Assembly: GCF_902459665.1 (NCBI RefSeq)
Contig: NZ_CABPSL010000007.1
Location: forward strand, 168,752-232,751
DNA: 64,000 bases
DNA from: Pandoraea cepalis
GTDB lineage: Bacteria; Pseudomonadota; Gammaproteobacteria; Burkholderiales; Burkholderiaceae
Direction of reading: 5' to 3'
Below the pieces are notes generated by a model. The model was not told the DNA's origin and ran no database searches. It saw only the letters and a program-made list of their open reading frames with translations. Below are positions 18,686 through 26,848 of this stretch, in pieces (within the stretch, counting starts at the first letter, position 1; each line of letters begins with the position of its first letter). The position numbers and the translations under genes are program-made.

Positions 18686-19381
18686 TCAGCGACTGAGCAC
18701 CTTTTGCCGCAGACGATACCCGCGCTGCGCCTTGCTCACGTTGTCGCTCTGCAATTCGGGCAGTACGTCGCGCAATTCCTGCGCGAGCGCGTGCAGAATG
18801 CGTTCGCCTTGACCCTCGCGGTCGTCTTCCGGAGCGTCGAGCAATTCCAGTTCGACTTCCACGAGCGGCTCCGTGTGGCGTTTGCCGCCGGCCTCAACCG
18901 CGACTTCGCCCCGGTCAAAGGCGATCTCGACCGCTGTGCCGTCCCCTGCGATATAGCGCCACAGGCGTCGCACGAAATTCGTTTCGAACTGGGCGACGAC
19001 ATTCGCCCCCTCGGCGCGCAGCAAATCCGCCGTGCCTGGCACGTCGCAAGCGGCGATCAGCGGCGCGAGTTCGAGCGCTTCGCCCCGCACCGCCTGCTCC
19101 CACTCGTGACGCACATGCAGTCCATCGCGGGCCTCACCCACCGACTTGAGCGTTTGCAGCCATTGTCCGGGGTGGCCGTCGCGCGCTACGAAACGCAACC
19201 GCAGCGCGGCCTTCGCTTGCGCGAGCGCCAGCGCGGGCGTATCGAAATAGCGATTGACGAGATGCCGCTCCCCGCGGGCTTCTGCCCCGGGCAAACGGTC
19301 GAGATGGGAAATCAGCGCGTCGGCGCGCTGGGCTGACAGGTCGCCCGGGAGGGCCAGTTTGAGTTCGCGTTCGATGGCCAT
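18686..19381 (-). CDS. CYTH-domain inorganic triphosphatase (YgiF-like, no CHAD domain)
   Basis: A 231-residue triphosphate tunnel metalloenzyme. The N-terminal signature ExExK appears as IERELKL (residues 3-9), followed by alternating Arg, Lys and Glu residues on beta strands (RYFDTP, LRLRF, LVEVELELL) that line the tunnel. E. coli YgiF also has a C-terminal CHAD domain, absent here: the protein stops after KAQRGYRLRQKVLSR. The start at 19381 has AGGAG nine bases upstream; an upstream in-frame extension is Ser/Pro/Arg-rich and is not believed. It lies between trpC and ung, in the same direction, 64 and 67 bases away. Confidence 0.85.
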   Translation of the reverse strand: MAIERELKLALPGDLSAQRADALISHLDRLPGAEARGERHLVNRYFDTPALALAQAKAALRLRFVARDGHPGQWLQTLKSVGEARDGLHVRHEWEQAVRGEALELAPLIAACDVPGTADLLRAEGANVVAQFETNFVRRLWRYIAGDGTAVEIAFDRGEVAVEAGGKRHTEPLVEVELELLDAPEDDREGQGERILHALAQELRDVLPELQSDNVSKAQRGYRLRQKVLSR

Positions 19382-19445
19382 CGGGGCCGCTCCTGTGAGG
19401 GGGGACGCCGCGCCATCGATCGCTCGCGTGGCGCGTGGCAGGGGA

Positions 19446-20258
19446 TCAGCGGGGCATGTCGAACAGCGTGGCGAGGGCTTCACCCGGCTCGGGCGCGCGC
19501 ATGAAGGCTTCGCCGACGAGGAAGGCATTGACGCCCGCTGCACGCATGCGCGTCACGTCGTCGCGCGAGAGGATACCCGACTCCGTTACGACCACGCGAT
19601 CGTCCGGAATGTGTTTCAACAGTCCAAGCGTGGCATCGAGCGACACTTCGAAGGTGTGGAGGTTGCGATTGTTGATGCCCAGCAACGGCGTGCTCAGTTC
19701 GAGCCCGGCGTCCAGTTCATGGCCGTTGTGCACTTCGACGAGCACCGCCATGCCCAGCGCGTGGGCTTGCGCTTCCAGATCGCGCATATGGGCGAGCTCC
19801 AGCGCCGCGGCGATGAGCAGAATGCAGTCGGCGCCCATCTCGCGCGCTTCATACACCTGGTAGGCGTCGATCATGAAGTCCTTGCGCAGCACCGGCAGAT
19901 CGCACGCGGCGCGCGCGGCCTTCAGATACTCGGGCGAGCCCTGGAAGAACTGCACATCGGTGAGCACCGACAGGCAGGCCGCACCGCCTTTCTGATACGA
20001 CTCGGCAATCTCCGGCGGGACGAAATGCTCGCGAATTACGCCCTTCGACGGGCTGGCTTTCTTGATCTCGGCGATTACGCCGGGCAGTCCGCCGTCGAGC
20101 TTGGTGCGCACCGCCCCCACGAAATCGCGCGTGCGCAGCGCGCTGTCGGCGACGGTGGCTTCGGCGTCGCGGCGCAGGCTCGCGAGGTCACGCACGCGCT
20201 TTGCAGCGGCGACTTCTTCAGCCTTGACGGCCAGGATCTTGTCGAGAACGGTAGACAT
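19446..20258 (-). CDS. trpC: Indole-3-glycerol phosphate synthase
   Basis: Cyclises carboxyphenylaminodeoxyribulose-5-phosphate to indole-3-glycerol phosphate in tryptophan synthesis. The 270-residue single-domain TIM barrel has the substrate phosphate and catalytic lysine region [15 protein letters not shown] near residue 50, [14 protein letters not shown], and the C-terminal [13 protein letters not shown] phosphate site. It is not fused to TrpF. It is 116 bases downstream of trpD in the trpGDC run, and the gap contains two copies of the 8-base palindrome CGGTACCG (20345-20352 and 20357-20364). Confidence 0.97.
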   Translation of the reverse strand: MSTVLDKILAVKAEEVAAAKRVRDLASLRRDAEATVADSALRTRDFVGAVRTKLDGGLPGVIAEIKKASPSKGVIREHFVPPEIAESYQKGGAACLSVLTDVQFFQGSPEYLKAARAACDLPVLRKDFMIDAYQVYEAREMGADCILLIAAALELAHMRDLEAQAHALGMAVLVEVHNGHELDAGLELSTPLLGINNRNLHTFEVSLDATLGLLKHIPDDRVVVTESGILSRDDVTRMRAAGVNAFLVGEAFMRAPEPGEALATLFDMPR

Positions 20259-20374
20259 ATCGATGGATGACTCGGGGGCTACTGAATGTGTCGGGCGTCA
20301 TCGAAAAAGATGCCCGTCGTAATCGAAATCGGGAGGGGCCGACGCGGTACCGTTGGCGGTACCGGCGTCACGCC

Positions 20375-21403
20375 TTACCCCTTGAATCGCTGCGTGAAGG
20401 CGACGAACTCGTCGAGCTTCGCGCGCGCCGCGCCGCTGGCGATGGATTCGCGCGCCAGCTGGATACCTTCGCCAATCGACGCCGCACGGTTGGCGGCATA
20501 CAGCGCGGTACCGGCATTGAGCGCGACAATCTCGCGCGCGGTGCCCGGCTTGTTGTCGAGTGCTTCGATCAACATCGTCTTTGATTCGTCGGCGCTGCCG
20601 ACCTTCAGGCCGCGATTGCTCACCATTTGCAGGCCGAAGTCCTCGGGATGAATCTCGTACTCGGTGACCTTGCCGTCCTTCAACTCGCCCACCAGCGTGG
20701 CGGCGCCGAGCGACACTTCGTCCATGCCGTCCTTGCCGTAGACCACGAGCACGTGTTCGGCGCCCAGACGCTGCATCACGCGTACCTGGATACCGACCAG
20801 ATCGGGGTGGAATACGCCCATCAACTGGTTCGGCGCACCGGCCGGATTGGTGAGCGGCCCGAGAATATTGAAGATCGTGCGTACGCCCATTTCCTTGCGC
20901 ACGGCCGCCACGTTCTTCATCGCCGGATGATGGTTCGGCGCGAACATGAAGCCGATGCCGACTTCGCGCAGACACTCGGCGACCTGCTCGGGCGAGAGCA
21001 TGATGTTCACGCCCAGGGCCTCGAGCACGTCGGCGCTGCCCGACTTGGAACTCACACCGCGGTTGCCGTGCTTGGCGACCTTGGCGCCCGCGCCTGCTGC
21101 CACGAACATCGACGCGGTGGAGATATTGAACGTATGCGACACATCGCCGCCGGTGCCCACGATATCGACGAAATGCTCGCCGGGGGGGGCGTCGACATGG
21201 TTGGCGAACTCGCGCATCACTTGCGCGGCTGCGGCGATCTCACCGATGGTTTCCTTCTTCACGCGCAGGCCGGTGATGATGGCCGCGCACATGACCGGGG
21301 AAATCTCGCCCTTCATGATGAGACGCATCAGGTGCAGCATCTCATCGTGGAAAATTTCACGGTGCTCGATGGTGCGCTGCAGGGCTTCTTGCGGGGTAAT
21401 CAT
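20375..21403 (-). CDS. trpD: Anthranilate phosphoribosyltransferase
   Basis: Joins anthranilate to phosphoribosyl pyrophosphate. The chosen 342-residue form begins [20 protein letters not shown]; the PRPP-binding [17 protein letters not shown] and [20 protein letters not shown] are clear. An alternative ATG at 21478 overlaps the trpG stop (ATGA) and would add 25 residues containing [10 protein letters not shown], encoded by a 9-bp tandem repeat. The shorter form has GAGAG nine bases upstream and matches the usual family length. It lies between trpG and trpC in one operon. Confidence 0.96.
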   Translation of the reverse strand: MITPQEALQRTIEHREIFHDEMLHLMRLIMKGEISPVMCAAIITGLRVKKETIGEIAAAAQVMREFANHVDAPPGEHFVDIVGTGGDVSHTFNISTASMFVAAGAGAKVAKHGNRGVSSKSGSADVLEALGVNIMLSPEQVAECLREVGIGFMFAPNHHPAMKNVAAVRKEMGVRTIFNILGPLTNPAGAPNQLMGVFHPDLVGIQVRVMQRLGAEHVLVVYGKDGMDEVSLGAATLVGELKDGKVTEYEIHPEDFGLQMVSNRGLKVGSADESKTMLIEALDNKPGTAREIVALNAGTALYAANRAASIGEGIQLARESIASGAARAKLDEFVAFTQRFKG

Positions 21404-21431
21404 GGCTTGCTCTCTCGTCGGTCGGATCGGC

Positions 21432-21458
21432 TCGGGTGGCTCGGGTGGCTCGGGTGGC
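21432..21458. repeat. 9-bp tandem repeat, three copies
   Basis: TCGGGTGGC is repeated three times in a row in the gap between trpG and the chosen trpD start. If the ATGA-coupled trpD start at 21478 is used, it encodes a Pro-Glu-Pro linker. Such repeats can change copy number by slippage. Confidence 0.8.
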
Positions 21459-21474
21459 ACGCTCGGGGCGGCGC

Positions 21475-22062
21475 TCATGCAGCCTGCGCCGCGCGCGGTG
21501 CGGCTTGCAGGAAATTGCGCAGCACGTCGTGGCCGTGCTCCGACAGAATCGATTCGGGGTGGAACTGCACGCCTTCGACATCGAGCGTCTTGTGACGCAC
21601 GCCCATGATCTCGCCGTCGTCCGTCCAGGCGGTGACTTCGAGGCAGTCGGGCAGCGATGCGCGCTCGATGGCCAGCGAGTGATAACGCGTGACGGCAAAG
21701 CGCTTGGGCAAATTCGCGAACACGCCTTGTTGCGTGGTCTCGATCTCGCTCACCTTGCCGTGCATGATCTGCTGGGCGCGTACGACCTTGCCGCCGAACG
21801 CTTCGCCGATCGCCTGATGACCGAGGCAGACGCCGAGAATCGGAATCTCGCCGGCGAAGCGCTTGAGCACGTCGAGCGTGATGCCCGCGTTGGCCGGACA
21901 GCTCGGACCCGGCGAGAGGCAGATGCGCTCGGGGGCGAGTTCGGCGATGGCGTCGAGCGTGATTTCGTCGTTGCGAAAGACCCGCACGTCTTCGCCCAAT
22001 TCACCGAAGTATTGGACGATGTTGTAGGTAAACGAGTCGTAGTTGTCGATCATTAACAGCAT
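21475..22062 (-). CDS. trpG: Anthranilate synthase glutamine amidotransferase subunit
   Basis: Supplies ammonia from glutamine to TrpE (anthranilate synthase component II). The 195-residue class-I amidotransferase has the oxyanion/phosphate region [12 protein letters not shown], the nucleophile in [17 protein letters not shown] and the His-Glu pair in [14 protein letters not shown]. The ATG at 22062 has AGAGGGA upstream. The reading frame stays open for 86 codons further upstream, but that stretch resembles no known domain. Its partner TrpE is encoded about 28 kb away at 50.4 kb on the same strand, which is unusual. It starts the trpG-trpD-trpC-CYTH-ung run. Confidence 0.96.
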   Translation of the reverse strand: MLLMIDNYDSFTYNIVQYFGELGEDVRVFRNDEITLDAIAELAPERICLSPGPSCPANAGITLDVLKRFAGEIPILGVCLGHQAIGEAFGGKVVRAQQIMHGKVSEIETTQQGVFANLPKRFAVTRYHSLAIERASLPDCLEVTAWTDDGEIMGVRHKTLDVEGVQFHPESILSEHGHDVLRNFLQAAPRAAQAA

Positions 22063-22300
22063 GATTCCCTCTTGTGCCTTGAATTTATTGAAAATTCTTC
22101 GGGGTTTTCCCCGGCATTCTGTGAATTTCGCCCCCAATTTCACCCCGGAGGGGCAAATGCGGACTTGCCCGCGACGGGGGCATACGAGATATGTGGGTGG
22201 CTTAACGCCAACCAAAGAAGAGCAGAACGGAGGGGAATCGAGTGCTGTTTCGCATAATTGCATTCTATCAGCTTCGGACAGTGTCAACGCGACCGCCGGT
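22063..22300 (-). promoter_or_regulatory. Structured 5' leader and candidate promoter of trpGDC
   Basis: On the minus strand TTGACA (complement of 22282-22287) precedes TAGAAT (22262-22267) with only 14 bases between, a good pair of hexamers at poor spacing. The roughly 200-base leader that follows holds three hairpins: GGTTGGC with GCCACC around 22194-22212, GGGCAA with TTGCCC near 22156-22174, and CCGGGG with CCCCGG near 22098-22113. A 16-codon frame with a single Trp codon ends on the first hairpin. The last lies about 36 bases before trpG. Confidence 0.4.
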
Positions 22301-22855
22301 TTGTCTCCACAGGAGAACACGGCCTTGACGTTGACGTTGAAGCAGGCGAAGGCGTGACTGGCAGGCTGGTTCCCGGTTGTTACCCGATTCCCGACACCCC
22401 CTGGTGGGGATACCCGCCCTTTGAAGTGGTGTACCTATCCGAACGTGTGTCCGACGATGGCCGCACGCTAGATCAGCGAATCAATGGCGACGGCGCGACA
22501 ACACCACACGCCCGCCGTTGTCGCTTGGGTGCCGATTGCCGGCACCCACTGCACGCTGGCCGCCAGCTAGCGGTTCACACCAACCAAGCGCCATGCAATG
22601 AACTTCTGCGCGCTTCCAAACGCTGAGCCGGAATATCGGTCACGTCAATTGCCGAACGGCTCGGGCGTTCATCGCTGCGGTGTCGAATCAGTCAGGTGAG
22701 ACCTTTGGGCAGCGGACGCCTGCGTACGAACTGCATATACAGTTCGTCAGGCAGCGCGGGACGGAGCGCAAATCCAGGGGGTGGACCCGACATTCGCGCA
22801 GCGCCCCGGAACGGCATGGTGTGCTGCAAACCAATCGGCTCGCCGTGACGTGAAC
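22301..22855. other. Gene-free junction between trpG leader and the catabolic segment
   Basis: About 555 bases with no gene I recognise. It contains a perfect 8-bp inverted repeat GGGTGCCG/CGGCACCC (22527-22547, five-base loop) without a T tract and a second palindrome at 22726-22747. Short frames on both strands show no domain. It may contain worn remnants of whatever was inserted here, but no transposase or integrase segment can be identified. Confidence 0.5.
22726..22747. promoter_or_regulatory. Inverted repeat ACGAACTG/CAGTTCGT
   Basis: Two perfect eight-base arms separated by CATATA. It lies about 110 bases downstream of the flavin oxidase stop. It could be an operator or an mRNA hairpin; no T tract follows, so termination is doubtful. 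Confidence 0.4.
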
Positions 22856-24151
22856 TCAGATCAGCCCCGCATCGCGCATGCGATACCAACTGACGACCGC
22901 GGCAAGGTACAACTGCTGCAGGCCATGGAACGGTATCGGCGAGATCCGGGTCAGCGGAAAGGGCAGAGCCCTCGCGTCGCGAGTGACATAGTAACGGGCG
23001 AGCGCCTCGCCCATGGCCGTCTCGAGCGCCACGCCACGGCCCATGCAGCCAATATTGACGATCAAACCCGGTTCCGCTTCATGCAGGTGCGGCAGGAAAT
23101 CACGTGTGACCGACACGTGCCCACACCATCTGTGGTCAAACGCAATGCCCTGTAACTGCGGAAACATCTTCCAGACAGCGCGTTCGAGATGCGCCCAATC
23201 ATTCTTCGATGCGGGCTGGCGGAATGGGCCTCGTCCGCCCATGAGCAAGCGGCCTGTGTGATCCTTGCGGAAATACAACAGCAGGTTGCGCGTGTCGGAC
23301 GACACATGTCCTTCGGGCAGCACACTAGCCGCTTGCGCCGCCGTTAGCGGAACGGTGGAGAGCTGGTAGGAGTTGGGCGTGATTACCGTGCTGGCCAATG
23401 GCGAGGAAAGCTCGCGCGTGTAGGCGTTAGTGCATACGATCACCGTGCCGGCCAGCACGTGGGGCCCGTGCGCCGTGTCGACTTTCCACGCACTTCCTCT
23501 GCGCTGCCAGCCGGTCACATGCGTTCGGCCGTGAATCGTCGCGCCGGCCGCAATCGCCGCCCGGGCCAGCTCTCGCGCGTAACTCAACGGTTGAAGGCCT
23601 CCGGCATGGGGATTGAGCCAGCCGCCCTTGTATGCGCGCGTGCCGAGCAGTTGTTTGACACCCGCAGCGTCGAGAAGACGGGCTCCTGTCATGCCCCTTT
23701 GTTCCCATTGACGTACGCGTGCCTCGACCGTTTTCATTGCGTTGTCGTTATGCGCGCCCTGAACCCAGCCGTTCCGAACGTGCGGCACCGCGAGCTTCTC
23801 GCTGTCGATCAGCCTGAATACGTGCTCCGTCGTCGATCCCGCGAACGCGACAACTGCGCGTCCGGCTTCCCCGCCGAACTTCGCCTCCAGTTCATCCGGA
23901 TCGTACTTGAGGCCGGGAATGATCTGCCCGCCGTTGCGGCCGGAGCCTCCCCAGCCAGGCTCGCGGGATTCCAGCACGACAACGTTCACGCCACGTTTGG
24001 CGAGATGATAAGCGGTCGACAAGCCCGCGTAGCCGGCGCCGATGATCGCAACGTCGGCTGTTCTGCTCGCGCCGAGCGCCGGCGTGGAAGCGGCGGGGAC
24101 GGCCGTGTCGGCCCACAATGCCGGAGCCAAAGGAAATAGTTTGCTGGACAT
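22856..24151 (-). CDS. DAO-family FAD oxidoreductase, candidate L-pipecolate oxidase (AmaA-like)
   Basis: A 431-residue flavin amine oxidase of the D-amino-acid oxidase superfamily. The dinucleotide motif is at residues 38-43 (AIIGAGYAGLSTAYHLAKRG) and is followed by GGSGRNGGQI, the FAD-contact region typical of this subgroup. Length and subgroup fit the P. putida L-pipecolate oxidase AmaA (about 428 residues), which yields piperideine-6-carboxylate in equilibrium with 2-aminoadipate semialdehyde; other secondary amines or polyamine derivatives are possible substrates. It is the last gene of an operon with an amino-acid ABC importer, 61 bases after the ATPase gene, so its substrate is probably what the importer brings in. 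The ribosome site is weak. Confidence 0.75.
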   Translation of the reverse strand: MSSKLFPLAPALWADTAVPAASTPALGASRTADVAIIGAGYAGLSTAYHLAKRGVNVVVLESREPGWGGSGRNGGQIIPGLKYDPDELEAKFGGEAGRAVVAFAGSTTEHVFRLIDSEKLAVPHVRNGWVQGAHNDNAMKTVEARVRQWEQRGMTGARLLDAAGVKQLLGTRAYKGGWLNPHAGGLQPLSYARELARAAIAAGATIHGRTHVTGWQRRGSAWKVDTAHGPHVLAGTVIVCTNAYTRELSSPLASTVITPNSYQLSTVPLTAAQAASVLPEGHVSSDTRNLLLYFRKDHTGRLLMGGRGPFRQPASKNDWAHLERAVWKMFPQLQGIAFDHRWCGHVSVTRDFLPHLHEAEPGLIVNIGCMGRGVALETAMGEALARYYVTRDARALPFPLTRISPIPFHGLQQLYLAAVVSWYRMRDAGLI

Positions 24152-24212
24152 CGGGAATCAGGAATGCTGAGGAGAGGCCTGACCTGGGTCGCCCGGGCCT
24201 GGCGCGTTGAAA

Positions 24213-24944
24213 TTAGACGTGCTCGATAACGCGTTTGAGAAAGTCCTGCGTGCGCGGGTGTTGTGGGTTGCCCAACACCTCTTTGGCCGGCCCTTGCTCC
24301 ACGATCGTGCCCTTGTCGAGGAACAGCACGCGATCCGCCACGTCGCGCGCGAAGCCCATCTCATGCGTGACAACGATCATGGTCATCTGTTCGTCGGCAA
24401 GGCGACGCATGACCGAAAGTACTTCGCCGACGAGTTCCGGATCCAGTGCCGATGTCGGTTCGTCGAAGAGGATTGCCTTGGGCTGCATGGCGAGGGCTCG
24501 CGCAATGGCTACGCGTTGCTGCTGGCCACCCGATAACTGCGTCGGATACACATTTTCCTTGGCCGATAGGCCCACACGGTCCAGCAAGCTACGCCCGCGC
24601 TCGATCGCTTCCTTCTTCGGCTCGCCTTTGACAAACACCGGCCCTTCGATGACGTTTTCCAGCACGGTTCGATGCGGGAACAGATTGAAGCGTTGAAATA
24701 CCATCGAGACGTTCGTGCGAATCTCCGAGATCGATCGGTGAGCCGCATCGACCTTGCGCCCCTCGAACTTGATTGAGCCGCTCTGATATGTCTCGAGGCC
24801 ATTGATACAGCGAAGAATGGTCGACTTGCCCGAGCCGGACGGGCCGATCAGACATACCACCTCGCCTTTTGATACTGAGGCGGACACGCCCTTGATGACC
24901 TGAAGTGAGCCGTAACTCTTGTGAATATCCTGTAGCTCAATCAT
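24213..24944 (-). CDS. ABC importer ATPase, polar amino acid family
   Basis: A 243-residue ATPase of the HisP/GlnQ group that powers uptake of polar amino acids. Walker A is GPSGSGKST (residues 34-42), the signature is LSGGQQQR, Walker B is ILFDEPTSALDP, and the H-loop is VVTHEMGFARDVADRV. The start at 24944 overlaps the permease stop by four bases (ATGA). With the permease and binding protein upstream it forms a complete importer; the single permease gene implies a homodimeric membrane unit. The following gene is a flavin oxidase. Confidence 0.95.
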   Translation of the reverse strand: MIELQDIHKSYGSLQVIKGVSASVSKGEVVCLIGPSGSGKSTILRCINGLETYQSGSIKFEGRKVDAAHRSISEIRTNVSMVFQRFNLFPHRTVLENVIEGPVFVKGEPKKEAIERGRSLLDRVGLSAKENVYPTQLSGGQQQRVAIARALAMQPKAILFDEPTSALDPELVGEVLSVMRRLADEQMTMIVVTHEMGFARDVADRVLFLDKGTIVEQGPAKEVLGNPQHPRTQDFLKRVIEHV

Positions 24945-25600
24945 TTGCGTCCGCTCCCGAGTTTCTTTTCCATCCGGCCGACGAGCACGAACAGTGGAAC
25001 GCACATCACCAGATAGAGTGCTGCGACCAACGTGAAAACCGTCGTGTTCTGGAACGTCGACGTGGCAATCAATTTGCCTTGCATTGCCAGCTCCGCGACG
25101 GTGATGGTTGATGCCTGCGAGCTATCCTTGAGCATCATGATCATGGTGTTGCCGTAGGGCGGCAACGCAATGCGGAACGCTTGTGGAAGGAGCACGCGGC
25201 GCATCGTCAGCGCGTGGCCCATGCCGATCGACTGCGCGGCTTCCCACTGCCCCTTATCGATAGCTTGAATGCCGGCGCGGAAGTTCTCGGCTTGATACGC
25301 CGAATAGGCGATGCCCAAACCCAGGATCGCCGCATTGAGTGCGCTTATCGAAATACCGAACTCCGGCAAAACGAAATAGATCACGAAGAGCTGGACAATG
25401 ATCGGCACGCCGCGCAGGAAATTGATCACGCAGCGTGCGATGAGATCGAGTGTGCGCACACCAGATACGCGCATCAACGCCCAAACCATGCCGAGCAAGG
25501 TCGAGAGGATGAGCGAACCCACGGTGACGGCGATCGTCAATTTCACGCCGCGCAGGAGAATCGGGAGGAATTCGACCGAATAACGGAAAAAATCTTGCAT
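24941..25600 (-). CDS. ABC importer permease, polar amino acid family (HisM/GlnP type)
   Basis: A 219-residue inner-membrane protein with about five helices. The cytoplasmic EAA loop that docks the ATPase reads QWEAAQSIGMGHALTMRRVLLPQAFRIALPP when followed across, with the conserved EAA and Gly spaced as in HisM/GlnP. The N-terminal PILLRGVKLTIAVT is also typical. It overlaps the ATPase gene and is separated from the binding-protein gene by a hairpin attenuator, which would keep its level below that of the binding protein. Confidence 0.94.
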   Translation of the reverse strand: MQDFFRYSVEFLPILLRGVKLTIAVTVGSLILSTLLGMVWALMRVSGVRTLDLIARCVINFLRGVPIIVQLFVIYFVLPEFGISISALNAAILGLGIAYSAYQAENFRAGIQAIDKGQWEAAQSIGMGHALTMRRVLLPQAFRIALPPYGNTMIMMLKDSSQASTITVAELAMQGKLIATSTFQNTTVFTLVAALYLVMCVPLFVLVGRMEKKLGSGRK

Positions 25601-25641
25601 GAATCAAGGTCCTGTTGCCGGAGCTTGCTGGAATGTGCCTT

Positions 25642-25681
25642 AAAAAAACCACCGAAATGCCGGGGCGAACATTGCCCCGGC
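25642..25681 (-). terminator. Hairpin attenuator between binding protein and permease genes
   Basis: On the minus strand an 8-bp perfect stem GCCGGGGC/GCCCCGGC with a seven-base loop (25659-25681) is followed ten bases later by seven T residues (complement of 25642-25648). The T run is a little far from the stem, so partial termination is likely, giving more binding protein than permease. Confidence 0.6.
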
Positions 25682-25691
25682 GAGCCGGATG

Positions 25692-26444
25692 TCAGAACCC
25701 CCACTTCCTCACGATGGCGTAGATCCTGCCATCGGCCCTGACCTTGGCAATGGCCGCGTTGAGCCTCGCGAGGCGTTCCGGGTGCCCCTTTGCGACTGCG
25801 ATGCCGACCTGACCCGGCATCACGGCCTTGTAGCTCGTGACGAGACGGATATTGGGGAAGGCACCGTGTGAGAGTTGATAGGCAACGATCGGATAGTCCG
25901 CGACGCCAGCATCCAGGCGACCGGAATTCACATCGCGCATCAGATCCTGAAGCGTTTCATACACTCGGACTTCGGCGAACTGGCCCGATTCCTGAAGCGC
26001 TTTCAGAAACGGTGTGCCGATCTGTGCGCCAACCACCTTTCCCTTCAGTTCGGTCAGGCTGACATAGTTCTTCGCGTCCGACTTCGGCACGATCACGCCT
26101 TCGCCGTACTGGTACACCGGGTCGGTGAAATCGACCACCTTGGCACGGTCGGGCGTAATGAACATCGCCGCGGCGACCACATCGATCTTGCCTGTCGTAA
26201 GCGAGGGGATGAGCGCCGACCACGCAAGCGGCACGGTCGTGACTTCGTATCCCGCCTCCTTGGCGACTGCGGCCATGATATCCACCATGACGCCGGTAAT
26301 TTTGTCAGTCGACGTGTCCAGGAATGTGAACGGTACACCGGTAGGCGTTGAGCCCACCTTCAACGTTTCTGCGCTGGCGGCGCCGCCCAAGACAACCCCC
26401 GAGACCATCGCGATACCCGCCAAAAACTTGCTCAGCTTTTTCAT
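25692..26444 (-). CDS. ABC importer periplasmic binding protein, polar amino acid family 3
   Basis: A 250-residue periplasmic solute-binding protein. The signal peptide MKKLSKFLAGIAMVSGVVLGGAASA is cut before ETLKVGSTPTG. The amino-acid contact regions PFTFLDTSTDKITGVMVDIM and AMFITPDRAKVVDFTDPV match family 3 (cystine, glutamine, lysine-arginine-ornithine binders), with the Arg of TPDRAK expected to hold the carboxylate. Start 26444 is an ATG with AGGA eight bases upstream; an in-frame TTG two codons earlier is less likely. It is first in an operon with permease, ATPase and a flavin oxidase and diverges from a GntR gene. Ligand not determinable; a basic or cyclic amino acid is the working guess. 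Confidence 0.92.
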   Translation of the reverse strand: MKKLSKFLAGIAMVSGVVLGGAASAETLKVGSTPTGVPFTFLDTSTDKITGVMVDIMAAVAKEAGYEVTTVPLAWSALIPSLTTGKIDVVAAAMFITPDRAKVVDFTDPVYQYGEGVIVPKSDAKNYVSLTELKGKVVGAQIGTPFLKALQESGQFAEVRVYETLQDLMRDVNSGRLDAGVADYPIVAYQLSHGAFPNIRLVTSYKAVMPGQVGIAVAKGHPERLARLNAAIAKVRADGRIYAIVRKWGF

Positions 26445-26712
26445 TTTCAAAGTCCTTCTTCAGAGTTGTTAGTGCAAACATCAGTCGCGCGAGCAGCGAG
26501 GACACGTGCCGGATACAAAGCAGAATTGGCCAGACACGCCAACAGAGGTTAGGACTCCGACAAAATAAGGCGTGGCCGGCCTCCCGATACACCCGCTCTT
26601 CTCGTCCCCGAGAACGTTCCCGCGCCCGCATGCAAGCGATGTACACCGGGAGTCCCGATTGCCGGGTGATGGGGCGAGGTATTGTCGGCGGCGCTGCGTG
26701 GCTAAAGCGCGT

Positions 26713-26806
26713 TGGGTATACAGTGGCAAAGTAAAAAATATAAAACAAGAGAAAATAACGAGTGTTCGCTGTTATTTTGAGAAGTTTATAATTTTGGGTA
26801 TACCCA
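26713..26806. promoter_or_regulatory. Repeated TGGGTATAC sites in the importer/GntR divergent region
   Basis: TGGGTATAC occurs at 26713-26721 and again at 26795-26803; the second is part of the perfect 12-bp palindrome TGGGTATACCCA (26795-26806). They are 82 bases apart, flank an AT-rich stretch and lie between the binding-protein start (26444) and the GntR start (26849). Size and symmetry suit a GntR-family operator. Confidence 0.55.
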
Positions 26807-26848
26807 TTGCGGAGCGACGGTCAGGAAATGGTTATGGCGAGGGAAACG

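Noticed and set aside
22063..22320. In-frame 86-codon N-terminal extension of TrpG
   Set aside because: The standard TrpG start at 22062 has a good ribosome site and the extension resembles no domain; an open frame of this length is common in such DNA.
22726..22747. LexA-type SOS box
   Set aside because: The CTG and CAG half-sites are only six bases apart, not ten as in the proteobacterial LexA site.
22692..22889. 65-residue minus-strand frame ending LPDELYMQFVRRRPLPKG
   Set aside because: It overlaps the 3' end of the flavin oxidase gene, has no ribosome site, and I cannot match its tail to a known family.
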